Assembly: GCA_001414485.1 (NCBI GenBank)
Contig: LLEY01000079.1
Coordinates: 216,302 to 280,301, forward strand
Reading direction: 5' to 3'
Source: Calycina herbarum
Taxonomy: Eukaryota; Ascomycota; Leotiomycetes; Helotiales; Pezizellaceae
DNA: 64,000 bases
Under the pieces are notes generated by a model. It had not been told where the DNA came from. It worked only from the letters and a program-made list of their open reading frames with translations, and ran no database searches. Shown one piece after another: positions 24,771 through 35,032 of the stretch. Within the stretch, counting starts at the first letter, position 1. The number at the start of each line of letters is the position of its first letter. Both the position numbers and the translations under genes were made by a program.

Positions 24771-25400
24771 ATAATAGTGATAGTATCCTATTCTAACTTC
24801 GTTCTATAACGTTAGAATTTATTAGCGTAGTCTATTACTAATCTAGTTTAGTATAAATCTAAAAGCTTATATATAGTAGTTTAGATTATATCGAAGTCTC
24901 TAAAGACTTTTCTAATAGTTGCTTTAAATCTCCTCTAAGATTTAAATATAATCTTAGTTAATTCTATCTTTCTATCTTTATTCTTATTCTTAAAGAAATC
25001 TTTTAAATATAGCTAAGCCTATTCTAATACTAATTCTCTTAAGTAGGAGATAGCAAAGATAGTTCATAAGTTATAATTGCCTTTAAACTTATCTAAGTTA
25101 AAATTAAAGTAGATATCTATTTAAAGAAGGAACGAGTTAAGTTCTTTATACTTCTTATAATATATATCTAATATCTTAACTTTAATAGACTTAAGTACTT
25201 CGACCTTATAAGGCTTAGAGGCGTCTATTATACTAACATTGTCGTTATTCCTAGCTGATTATATACTAGTAGGTGTTCCTCTAGTAGTACTTCTAGATAT
25301 TCTTATAACGTTAACTTAACTAGTATTTAGGCTAGTAGCAGCGGCGGCGGCGGGGGTTACTAGAGCTATAGCGACTAGACTTCTAAGCAGGTACTTAAAG

Positions 25401-25849
25401 TGTAATAAAACCCTATATAAACTAAACAAAGGTAACTAAGTCTCGAAGGTTAGTATGTAGGTAAGAAGTATAGATATACTAGATTATTTACTTAGAAGTG
25501 AACTCGTTACTTATATTAAAGATATTAAATAAGATAATAAGATTAATAACTAAAGTTAAGTACGAAGCTCCTATCTAATAGCAGACGTGCTAGTCTTATA
25601 TAGAACCTTCGTTTATATTAGAGTCCTGTTCTATAAGAGTTCTAAAGATAGAGTCCGACTCTAATTCCAGAGCTCTAAGAAACTAGACTCTATTATCTAA
25701 CTACTTCTATCTACGTTACGTAATATAACTGTAATAAGATCCATAGATTACGTGTTTTAATACTCTTAATCCTCTTTCCTTTTCTAAGTTCTAATAGTGC
25801 TTGCTCTGTTAGAGCGTCGCCTAGGCTTTACTAGTTATATACTAATATA
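25401..25849. other. AT-rich spacer, nothing recognised
   Basis: I see no motif or open frame of note. It lies between the gag remnant and the third LINE tail and may be the untranslated leader of the gag element or unrelated RIP-mutated DNA. Confidence 0.4.
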
Positions 25850-26517
25850 TAATTCGTAATATATAAGTATAAAATAGCTAAGACCTAATTCTATCTACTC
25901 TTTTATAGGCTAGTAAATAACAAAGACTTAATACTATTAGCTAAGACTAAAAGAAACCTTTAACTTCTCTTTAGTTCTTACTATAAGAAACTCTTTAGTA
26001 AGGTCTACTCTAAGACCGAGTTCTATACTAAGATCTATTCTATAAGATAGCTTAACTCTTATTTCTTTTTCTTTCTCTTATATTTATATATCTTCTTTAT
26101 TTTTCTCTAATTCTAAAAACTAATTAAGAATAAGAGCTGTTCTAGAAGTAGAGCTTCTCTTTAAACCGTCTCTTATAAATTAGCTCTCTCGTTTATACTC
26201 TCTATAGTCTAGAGTACCTCTCTAGTGTTATTTACTCTCTTTTAAAACTCTTTTAAGATTTAGCTTACACGTGTGACAGTTATAGTTACAAGGGCTACTA
26301 GATATCACATGTTCGCTTAGATGCACGCTAGTACTAGCGTACGCACTAGCGCGGATAACTTGTATTTAGTTCCCGGTTCTCTCGAGCTCTTCTGCTCTCC
26401 TCGTCTTTTGTTCTAAGAATAGAATGTTATTTATTCTAAGTCTTATCTAAAGCACGTCTATTATAACGCGAGCTATTCTCCGCTTGACGTTAAATAGTAA
26501 TAAATAAATAAATAAAT
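25850..26517 (+). mobile_element. LINE copy 3, 3' tail fragment, split by a solo LTR
   Basis: The sequence follows copy 1 from about 13,730 to the (AAATA)n tail, for example the stretch around AATAATAAGGACCC in copy 1 and its diverged counterpart at 25,917. The match is interrupted at 26,267-26,470 by a solo LTR and resumes with CGCTTGACGTTAAATAG and the A-rich tail ending about 26,517. It is more mutated than copies 1 and 2. Only the last few hundred bases of the element are present. Confidence 0.75.
26272..26465 (+). mobile_element. Solo LTR of the gag-only element family
   Basis: A 194-bp match to the LTRs at 23,081 and 24,577, starting TGTGACAG and ending with RIP-degraded TATTATA (from TGTCACA). 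Flanking 5-mers are ACACG (26267-26271) and ACGCG (26466-26470); the intact LINE copies read ACGCG here, so the left duplicate has changed by one base. Solo LTRs arise by recombination between the two LTRs of a full element. Confidence 0.8.
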
Positions 26518-27420
26518 ATATATATTATATTATTATTCTTAATCGATTATTATAATTTAACAGCTTTAGAGAAAGAGTGTAATTAAAAGTATATAAGAGT
26601 CTAATACTATTAAAGAGCTCTTACTAGAAAGACGTACTTCTAGAGTCTTTAAGCTAGCTTTTACTAAAGCTCTTATATTAATTATAACCTTCTTTAGTAG
26701 TAATATATTAGTAGTAAGAGAGAGAGCCTTTTTAGAGGTTTTTTTAGTAGCTTTTTTAGCTTTAGTATTACGATCTATAACTAAAGGCAAAGGTATAAGA
26801 GTATATATATATATATTTAAGAATTTAAAGCTATAGTTCTATTTATAAGAGTAATAGAGGTTATATACCTAGTAAAAAGAGGTTGCTAACTAACTATAAG
26901 AAGCCTTTTAGTACCTGTACTCTCGTTATAGATCTAATATATCCTTATTACCAAGGCGGTTCCCAAGGTCACGTGCTTGTCGCGTGTATTCTTCTAGGTT
27001 ATAGACCAGCGTTATAATATTTAGAAGATGTTTTAGATATCTCTAGCCTAGGGCTTTATAAGTATATATTCCTAGTTATATTAGAGTATTAAAAGTATTA
27101 AGAATAAAGAGTATAAAGTAATAAGTGGTTATTTAGCTAATATTTCTCTACGAGCTTCTAGCTACGATTAAAATACGTAAAACGCTTAGATTATAAAAAA
27201 AGTAGGCAAATTCAAGCTTAACTCGCAACTGACTGTATATATAGGTTCTTCATTGGTTTGTATTTCAATATTCAAACAAAATTTAGTAACGACTTTGAGC
27301 AAGAGTTACTAACTCACGTGCACATTTCACCTTTCCCGTTAAACGACATAAACTCATATACACCTCAACAACGCAAACCAACCAATAACTACAACCTCAG
27401 CCTCGCCATCAACACCAAAA
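26518..27420. other. End of AT-rich block and promoter region of the next gene
   Basis: Positions 26,518-27,230 are AT-rich. A minus-strand open stretch (26790-26566) is rich in Lys and Leu and probably a relic or chance. From about 27,240 the composition becomes balanced and the region should hold the promoter and 5' leader of the alpha/beta hydrolase. Confidence 0.45.
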
Positions 27421-28392
27421 ATGACCAGCCCATGGGAAACCCTCGCAACACACACCGGTCTCATAAACCTCGCACAAACCCCCTCCCTCGAAGCCACAAT
27501 CTCAGGACCCCTCCGTGGCGAGAACACACCCCTCACAATCATAATACCCGGTCTCGCAGCCTCGGCCTCAGAATGGGTCCCAGTCCACCGTCTCGCATCC
27601 AACCACACACGAACCCTCCTCTACAACCGCTCAGGCTACGGTCTAAGCTCCCCTCCTTCCTCTCCACCCACCGCTGTCTCCATAGCGCAGGAACTCATCG
27701 CCCTTCTCAAAGCCGCTTCTCTTTCCGGTCCTTATATCCTGATAGCGCACAGCTGGGGAGGAATCATTGCCAGAGAGTTTTTGGAGATGAGGAGGGAGGA
27801 GGTAGTGGGATTGGTGTTTGTGGATGCTAATCAGGAATTAAACACCACACAAGATCTTTGGCCTGAAGATTTCGTGAAAGCTATTTGGGGGGATTTGGAG
27901 GTTTTCGAGATCACGGGTGTTAGGGAACATACTGCACTTTCACCCTCAGAATGGGCTGCCTTTCAGAAAGAAGAGCAGTCGGGAAAACATCAAGCTACCG
28001 CCGCGTTGGAATTCCAATCCTACCGTTCCTCCGGTCCACTTCTCGCCACAAAAAGACAACTAGAAGCTTCTCCCCAGGTGTTAGGTAATAAACCGGTGAG
28101 CGTCCTCAAGGGGAACTCACTGAGGGACTTTCAGTTGATGTATGAAGCTGGGTTGGAAGCGGGGAATGGGACGGAAGAGGAGAGGAGAAAGTATGAGGCC
28201 TGGATTGAGCCGAAGAGTCATGAGGAGCGGGATGAGGGGTGGCAGAGGGGAAATATGAGGTTGAGTGGGAATAGTAGGTTTGTGAGGACGGGGGGTGAGT
28301 GGACGGGGCATAATGTTCAGTTGAGTGAGCCGGAGGTTATTGTGCGGGAGTTGAGGTGGGTTTTGGGTGAGATTGGGAAGGAGAAGTTGTGA
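27421..28392 (+). CDS. Alpha/beta-hydrolase family protein
   Basis: An intronless 323-residue frame. It shows an alpha/beta-hydrolase layout: an oxyanion-type loop IIPGLAASASEWVPV at residues about 40-55, the early strand and turn LLYNRSGYGLS (about 66-76), the nucleophile elbow AHSWGG with Ser at residue 111, strand GLVFVDANQE soon after, and a C-terminal catalytic-type His in GEWTGHNVQ. This family hydrolyses esters, epoxides or similar bonds; the substrate cannot be read from sequence. No signal peptide is visible, so it is probably intracellular. It is the first intact gene at the edge of the AT-rich block. The ATG follows CACCAAAA, a good fungal start context. Confidence 0.85.
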   Translation: MTSPWETLATHTGLINLAQTPSLEATISGPLRGENTPLTIIIPGLAASASEWVPVHRLASNHTRTLLYNRSGYGLSSPPSSPPTAVSIAQELIALLKAASLSGPYILIAHSWGGIIAREFLEMRREEVVGLVFVDANQELNTTQDLWPEDFVKAIWGDLEVFEITGVREHTALSPSEWAAFQKEEQSGKHQATAALEFQSYRSSGPLLATKRQLEASPQVLGNKPVSVLKGNSLRDFQLMYEAGLEAGNGTEEERRKYEAWIEPKSHEERDEGWQRGNMRLSGNSRFVRTGGEWTGHNVQLSEPEVIVRELRWVLGEIGKEKL

Positions 28393-29315
28393 GATGGGAT
28401 GGAATTCATAGCATTTCCAGTTGAGAAAAGGCTAGCCAAAAAATATGAAAATCGTCAAAAGTTCACGTTGAGAGAAGAAGTCCGGTTCTCACGTATAGTG
28501 AGAAGAAAACGACTTCAGTTATCTAGTTGCCACCGCATTATCCTGCTATTATACAGCTACTTTTGAGTATCATCCGAAACACTTCAAAGCAATTTAGAGA
28601 CGTTCAGAATATCAACTTCAACTATTACATCTTCAAAGGTTCCTCACTAGGTTTCGGCCAATAGCTCAGTATGTTTATCAACGATAGAGAACTGTACTGG
28701 GACTGATTGTTGAAGTATAATATAGTCAATTCTCACGGAATAGAAATGACTTGATGATACTAAATGACCCCACCCATGAAAACCAGAGTAACCCAGAGAA
28801 GTTATCCACTAATATTCCCACCAACTACGCGGTAAACTTTGGTCATAAGATACAGCCTATGCATGGATTTAACGCTCACAAATATAAGTCCTGAAGTCGT
28901 ATTTCAAGCAGGTGATCCCAGCCGATACTCACATAGGCTGACCAACGGGAATTACCCAAGACACGGCTTAAGATCGGGGATCTGGGATACGGGGAAGCCG
29001 ATAAGCTCAATGTTACCCTCCTCGGAGCTGAACTCCCAAAGAAGAAAATTCAATAACGGCCTTGCATCATGCATACAAGAAAGATAACACAAAAAAGAGG
29101 CAAGAAGAATAATGGAAAGGAAACAAAAAAGGTAGTAGTAAAATAATAATAATAATTCTTTTCATAATACAAGACCAGCCAGTGCAGTTCTCTAAACCGT
29201 TCCCTGTATGAAAGATCTTTATAAATCCCCCCTGGGGCTCAAAATTACCAATCCAAAGTTAGATTCCCAGAACCAAAGCCAACCCATTATCTATCTAAAA
29301 GAGGAGTATCAATAT
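28393..29315. other. Intergenic, 3' regions of convergent genes
   Basis: It separates the hydrolase from the transporter, whose 3' ends face each other. I see no conserved gene; short open stretches at 28,839-29,087 and 29,208 onward are not convincing. Confidence 0.5.
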
Positions 29316-31022
29316 CTACTCCTTCTTCTCAGGAACCACCTCCTCAATCTGCTGAGGAATAACCTTCTCATCACCCTCCTCGAGATCCTTAGGAATGATC
29401 GGCCCCGCACCAGCAACAGGAGCCTCCTCGAATTTACGTCCCTTCTTCTCCGGTCCAAGCGCAACGGTGAAAATGATACCAAGAGCGATAATCGCAGTAG
29501 CGATAGCCATGACCGGACCATAAGCAGGGACGGATGGCCCACCTTCATCTTTGACATTGATCTTCTCAGCGAGAGCATTGACGATCTGGGCGGAGGGGGA
29601 GGAAATCATGTTTCCGAGCTGGTAGGTGATACCAGGGAAGGACGAACGGAATGCAGCTGGGGCCAATTCGTTGAGGTGGATTGGGATGACTCCCCATGCT
29701 CCTTGGACGAAGAATTGGATGAGGAAGCCGGTGGCGGAGAGGGAATGTTCGCCGGATGGGAGAATCCAGGCGGGGATCATGAGGGCGGACATGAGTGCTG
29801 AACCGATCATGGCACGACGACGCCCGACGAATTGAGAGCAGTATCCGATGATGGTACCTCCAACACAAGCACCGACTTTCATCCAGATGGAGGCTCTGCT
29901 AGCAGCGGCGTTGTCGAGTCCCTTGGCTTCACGCATGAAGGTGGTGTAAGAATCTTGGGAAGTGTGACTGTAAAAGTTGACTAGAATCTCGTTAGTCGCT
30001 TGTCCAGGAAAAGGGAACTTGGGGTTTCTTACACCAGGTCATAAGAATAACACAATACACAATCATCTTCCACTCCTTTCCAAGCATCTCCTTGGTTTCT
30101 CTCGCAAAAGCACCAATAGTGACACCCTTGTGCCCATTCTTCTTGGCCTCGAGGAATTGCTTGGACTCAGGGAAACAGATTCGGATCAGACCAATACCGA
30201 TAGAACCACCAGCAGCAGCCCAGAAAACGGTCTTCCAAGAATCAGTGGAACCTCCAACCCCCAAATTGGCACACGCTGCCAAAACATAACCGAATGCATA
30301 ACCTTGTTGCAGGATACCAGACATAAGACCTCTGGCATTGGTAGGGCAGTGCTCAAGAGCCATGGCAATGGCATTACCATAAACACCACCCATAAAAAGA
30401 CCAAACAAACTTCGGACAGCCAAAAACTGCTGGAATGTGGTGCTGTAAATAGTAGCGATTTGAAGAAGTCCGAGAACGATCATGTTAATAACCATAGGCC
30501 ATTTTCGTCCAAACTTGTCTCCTGCGAGACCGAATAAAGCAGCGCCGATTGAACGGAGGAGAAGTGTGAGGGTGATGGCGGTTGTGATGTTGGTGTTGGA
30601 TTGTTTGTAGTATTTGGCGAATTTGACGGTCTGAATCGACAGAGCGTGGAAATCGAAAGCATCTGCTGTCCAAGCGAAGAAACCGCAAACGAAGAACAGC
30701 CACTTGAGGATGTTAGTATTTTTCCTGGTATGCAAGTAATCGGTACCCAAGTCTTGTCATCCAGAGCACGGAATTGAGGCTGAATTCACTGTGTTCCGAT
30801 GGGAAAGGTGTGGTAACTTACATCACGAGCGCTCAGCTGTGCCAATAAAGATATTGGGTTGACAAGCTTTTCTGGGCTCTGCCATTCTGTGTGCTCTTCT
30901 CCAAAATCATTTGTAACAACGACTCTTTGCTTCCAGATGAACAAATCCTTCAAGCTTTGCTTAGCGGTTGGCAAAATGCCCTTCGCAACAGGATCTGCTG
31001 GTTCGTAGGTGGTGGTAGACAT
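29316..31022 (-). CDS. jen1: JEN-type carboxylate/proton transporter (MFS)
   Basis: Spliced by eye into four exons (31022-30822, 30779-30747, 30702-30033, 29980-29316) to give 522 residues. The JEN signature NxxSHxSQDxxxT appears exactly as NFYSHTSQDSYTTF, formed across the junction of exons 3 and 4. Other family features are FFVCGFFAWTADAFDF at the first membrane helix, GDKFGRKWP between helices 2 and 3, and the cytosolic C-terminal Glu/Lys-rich tail. Known JEN proteins import lactate, pyruvate or dicarboxylates at the plasma membrane on non-glucose carbon; the substrate range cannot be decided here. Exon 2 is only 33 nt (PQFRALDDKTW), and introns 1 and 2 are 42 and 44 bp. Intron 2 carries a CTAAC branch site; intron 1 does not. 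Confidence 0.9.
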
Positions 31023-31466
31023 GGTAGTGCCGGCTAACCTCGATGTCTTAGAGAGAGAGAAAGATAGATTATTGAAAGCTTGACTTTCTAGGTGGCTGAA
31101 GGTGGCTTTGATTCCAAGGCGGTTGGCTTGTATACCAAGAAGAGAATCAAGCCAAAATAAAGGGAAGGACTTCTCAAGCTTTTATGTGTGACCCTCCGGG
31201 CAGGGCAGTCTTCGGCTTGCCATTCGTGGTGTGAATGGGCTTCTCCCCGAGAGGTTGCCTTGGTTTATACGCAGCCAAGACGGCCGAGAGTGAACATACG
31301 GACAGCCAAGGTTCTATCGTAACATGTCGCGTAAGCTTGCAATTGAAGTTTGGGTACCCCTCATCCCCCATACCCAATTAAATCCCCGCCCAAGATAAAC
31401 AAGGTGTGCGGGGGATCTTGGCAGAGAAATATGGCTTACCTTGGCTATGGAAAAGGTCCGAGTATC

Positions 31467-31571
31467 TTACTATCCCCCCCCCCCCCCCCCTTAACTGTCT
31501 GTCATATGCAAGGGTAGTTTGGCTGTGAAAATGTCTGTGCGTCTACAGACAATTAAGGGGGGGGATAGTAA
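31467..31571. repeat. 105-bp fold-back element with poly-C/poly-G arms
   Basis: The left arm TTACTATC plus 17 C in total, then TTAA, TGTCTGT pairs with the right arm ACAGACA, TTAA, eight G, GATAGTAA. The arms are near-complementary over about 27 bases with a 40-base loop. This looks like a miniature inverted-repeat element or a strong hairpin. The length difference between C and G runs suggests slippage after insertion. Confidence 0.7.
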
Positions 31572-34394
31572 AGGTGAGCTTCACTTTGATAACCTTGACA
31601 ACCACGACTCGGACTTCCTGCCGGCCTTAGCACCTCTTTCAACTCTGGAGTCTTCACGTCAATTTTTTTGTTTTGCGCTACTGTCTAACGAAGCGAGTCT
31701 GAGCCAAGGTGAGTCGGTGGGTATCTAGCTCTTCACTTGCCTCTAGATTGGACCCATTGGGACGGTTTGACAGGAAGGAATCCACCTAGTTCGTTCTTCT
31801 GCAATGCAGCACGTGGGAAACTATCACACGACATAGCGGGATATCAAAACTTCTCCCACTCTGGAGAAGCTTGCAACATTGGTCACTGGGTGGTTGGTCT
31901 CCTTGGCTGCAATGCGATAATTTATTATGAGAGATATAATGCGAAGAGTAATTGGAAAGCCACTAGCCCCGCAAGGAAGAAGAATAGCGTGGCCAAGAGA
32001 GCTTCAGTGATGTTGGCAGAAACAACGGTGAGCTTGATAATATGTGCCAATGCAACTAACTCCGTATTAAAGTCTTGTTTCCAGCCAGAAGGAAAAAATC
32101 AATCCAACAGAACATCAGAAAAAAAGCCGTAAATTGCCCCACTCAATACATTTCTACGAAACCCCCGTTTTATATCAATGAAAAGCACATGCACAGTCTT
32201 CAGGCAATCCCAAGTTGTGATGGGTTGGCAATTGGAACCAGTTTTCTTGCATGCCCCAGCTTTCTCGGTGAGGCGATTTCCCCATACCCCAAATGACCCC
32301 ACGCCAAATTTCTCCCACAGTTCACTGCGCCGGTAGCATCAGACCACTTCTTGCCACGTGCACCATTTTCCAATGGCGAGACTGTTCTCAATAAATTGAC
32401 TTGGGAATAACTGCACTGTAAATAGTGAATTTCCAGTACTTGAAAAACTGGGCACAAGTGAATGTGCGCGCTGTGACAATGGTACACGAAGGTCTAGATA
32501 AACAAAAAACACCTTTGCAACTCGAATTCCAACAATCTAAAACCGACAAGAAGTTACAAACTCACTAGTTGATCTTGGAAAACTGTGCCACTTGGCAAAC
32601 TTCCCTCGATGCCCTCATGAATGACTCCGTATGTGGGCCGGCATGCTCCGAAAGAACCAAGCAATCTACATGTATGATCGCTGTTCGTCACCAACATCAG
32701 CAAGTCTTGATAGCGAAGAAAACATACCATTCGGGCAAACTTCTCGGTAAAGCTAGCTGAACTGGGTATTTCCATGTCCTAATCAGAGCCTGCAGCTATA
32801 CATGACATTAAAGTATGTCAACAGCGACTAGACTACATGTGCAGGTCAATGGCAGATCAGACGGGAAACCTGATATAATCACATGGAATTCTCTCGATCA
32901 AGATAGCTTCCTGCTCGTCAAAAAGTTCGAGTTCGAAATTCCACTAGATGCGAGATGTCGTTTCGTGCTTCTCATCAGCTGCTCCGATTCCAGACTTCTG
33001 AAATCCAAAGCGCGAGCAAGCCGCTGTGGGCCATGCTGCCCAGTGATACGGAGATACGCAACTAGCTCTGATGACAGGACACTGAATTGAGCCTCTCTGC
33101 CAATGTAATCGGGTTGTTTCGAGCCGTTCTTGGAGTCTTGGACCCCGAAAAGTCAATCGCATGAGCGCATATAAATGAAGGGCTTCATTGGTGTGATGAT
33201 GTTTTGCAAGGCCCATTCTCCGGAAGAAACTTTTCTACTCGCCGCGCGGGAGCGCTCGGACAAGCAGTTGGTGGCGTAGAAAGATCAGATCTTTTGATCT
33301 CAAGTTCTGGACAACTCGTGCAAGTGTTGTTTCTTGCCGACGATTTGAGTCAAGCATGTTGTGCCGGGATAGATGCATCCAGAATCTGGGCAAAATCCCA
33401 CCCTACACCAACCTCACATTTACCCCATTCCCCAGCTTTCTTTTCGATTTCTTGGAGATTTTGAAATGTTGGTGTGGCAGACCTCGACCGCTCTTTGACG
33501 TTGAATCATGGTCTCTGTATCCACAGATAAGGCCAGGAGCAAGAAACAAATCGGGGAAGACCAGAATGAGGATGCTTGGCTGCAACATATTCCGAGATTC
33601 TTGGGCGTGATCAAACTGATAAGACAAACAACACGCGTAGCAGAGAAAAATAGAAGGTAATGAAAGACAGCAAGTGATGTGAGTACTCGGGACTTTTGAA
33701 GAGGCTCATGGCATGTTCATCTCTCTTTCCACGACACCAATTCGCGCGAAAAGGATGCCCACGACACCTTCTGGTATCTGATGCTTTAAGACAAGGTTGC
33801 GAATGAAAAAAGGCTGATAATTGAGGTGGTGGAAGTATATTTCCTTGCGCCACCACGCCTGTAAACGCGTGTCTTGACTCTTATCCTCCTCTTGCCACCT
33901 CCAGATGATTCTTTGACATGCATATGGACCGGTTGAGTTCTCCCTCCACCAAAGAATGAGGCCATCGCCAAGTGGCGATTTGACGGTACCCTCGATCGAA
34001 ACTCTGAAGGTGCGCGATGTTCCGAATCCTGCCGATAATGCAACGCATCGAAGAGGAGGGAGGAGCTGGAGCCGTCATGCTTGGGTAGTACTCTGTACTC
34101 TGTCAATCCCCTTTGGTAGACATTTTGTAAAGATTTCGATCGGTTCGAAGTCGTGTTGGAGGGTTGAAGTGGAAGAGGAGAGAGGGAGGGGAGGTTGACC
34201 TGCGACGATGTCGATGTCGATGGCCGAGCGAACCGAAACGGAAGACTACTGTCGCGAGGCAATTACCAAAACCCTCAAAATCATATCAGACTTACTATTC
34301 AAAGTTGCAAGTGCTACGTCGTATCCTGGGCACCTGATACATTGATTAGGTACTCTGTATTCAATTCTTGAAGTTGTCGCACTGTTGTATTTCC

Positions 34395-34525
34395 GTATCT
34401 CTATTATTCTATCATTATTCTATCATTATTCTATCATTACTCTATCATTACTCTATCATTACTCTATCATTACTCTATCATTATTCTATCATTCCCTCAT
34501 TATTCTCTCATTATTCTCTCATTCG
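34395..34525 (+). repeat. 11-bp minisatellite, unit CTATCATTAYT
   Basis: About eleven tandem copies with Y at one position, degenerating at the right end to CTCTCATTATT. All six-frame open stretches here are by-products of the repeat. Confidence 0.85.
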
Positions 34526-34930
34526 CCACCACCAGACGTCGGCATATGCAAACCTTTATACACTGCATACAAATACTGCACGTCATTTGATTGATAAAAT
34601 GGAGCTTATTGTCCGAAAGAAGTGAGTGGTTCTGCAATGGAAATTGGAGTTCCCACCAAAACACCCGGTCGCGGACTAAAAATAGCTCCGGTTCCTGCTT
34701 TTCCCTGGCTCTTGCCCACTCCGGACTGTCTTCCCCTCGTAAAGAAGCTTCCACAACCCTTGGATGCTTGGATGACGTTGAGAAACCATGAACACGAGAA
34801 TTTCTCTGCGGACGCAAGTGCGATTAGATCCCTTCATTGGAAAAAGGGGGAAAAGGGATGGGCAAGACCAATCTGCTGATGGTTTAAGTAGGTAGAACCG
34901 GCTGCCATAAGAAGTTTTTCTTACCCTCAC

Positions 34931-35032
34931 TCACACTCTTTCTCCCTTTTCTACCCCCTATCTATCTCCCTTTCTCGAGTCCTAACAACACCACCACTTT
35001 CGTTAATACCTTAATTTTATATTTCCGTCAAG
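34931..35032 (+). promoter_or_regulatory. Pyrimidine-rich leader of the GH17 gene
   Basis: The 100 bases before the start codon are strongly CT-rich, followed by AACAACACCACCACTT and the ATG. CT-rich tracts just upstream of the start site are typical of strongly expressed genes in filamentous fungi. No TATA box was identified with confidence. Confidence 0.5.

Larger units (their letters stand above)
23076..24775 (+). mobile_element. Gag-only LTR retrotransposon with perfect target-site duplication
   Basis: The element is bounded by 194-bp direct repeats (23081-23274 and 24577-24770) that start TGTGACGG and end TGTCACA (RIP-altered to TGTCATA on the left). The 5-bp duplication ATAAT lies on both sides (23076-23080 and 24771-24775). 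A purine-rich tract of G residues (about 24564-24573) just before the right LTR is the expected polypurine tract. The inside holds only a gag frame and has no room for protease, reverse transcriptase or integrase. It must therefore have depended on a partner element. The form resembles the TR-GAG class described in plants. Confidence 0.8.
22551..25400 (-). mobile_element. Ty3/gypsy-type gag remnant, interrupted by a nested element
   Basis: Read on the minus strand, from about 25,270 down, one frame gives a retrotransposon-gag domain: DIYFNFNLDKFKGNY, FAISYLRELVLE, YLKDFFKN, ATIRKVFRDFD, VIDYANKF, with TAG where Trp or Gln is expected. The frame stops at the LTR element (24,770) and resumes on its far side (23,080) with ELFYKRLKVYI, then LDNCLYKFR, and a possible knuckle near 22,770 (NLCYNYSLSSYRVN). 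Removing the insert and one 5-bp duplicate rejoins the frame. No pol or LTR of this element was found, so it is a fragment. Heavily RIP-mutated. Confidence 0.65.
31023..34930. other. 3.9-kb intergenic region without convincing gene
   Basis: It holds the JEN promoter side (31,023 onward), a small inverted-repeat element (31,467-31,571) and an 11-bp minisatellite near 34.4 kb. Many open stretches of 60-158 codons overlap on both strands; the longest (34262-33786 minus, 158 codons, Ser/Arg-rich) and 31,737-32,132 plus lack recognisable motifs or intron signals. A small unrecognised gene cannot be excluded. Confidence 0.45.

Noticed and set aside
27258..27830. Plus-strand 190-codon frame overlapping the hydrolase
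   Set aside because: Shadow of the hydrolase gene in another frame, with Pro/His/Arg-rich translation and no motif.
33786..34262. Minus-strand 158-codon Ser/Arg-rich frame
   Set aside because: Low complexity and overlapping open frames on the other strand; no independent support.
34368..34625. Overlapping Ile/Ser/Leu-rich open frames
   Set aside because: They are translations of the 11-bp minisatellite.
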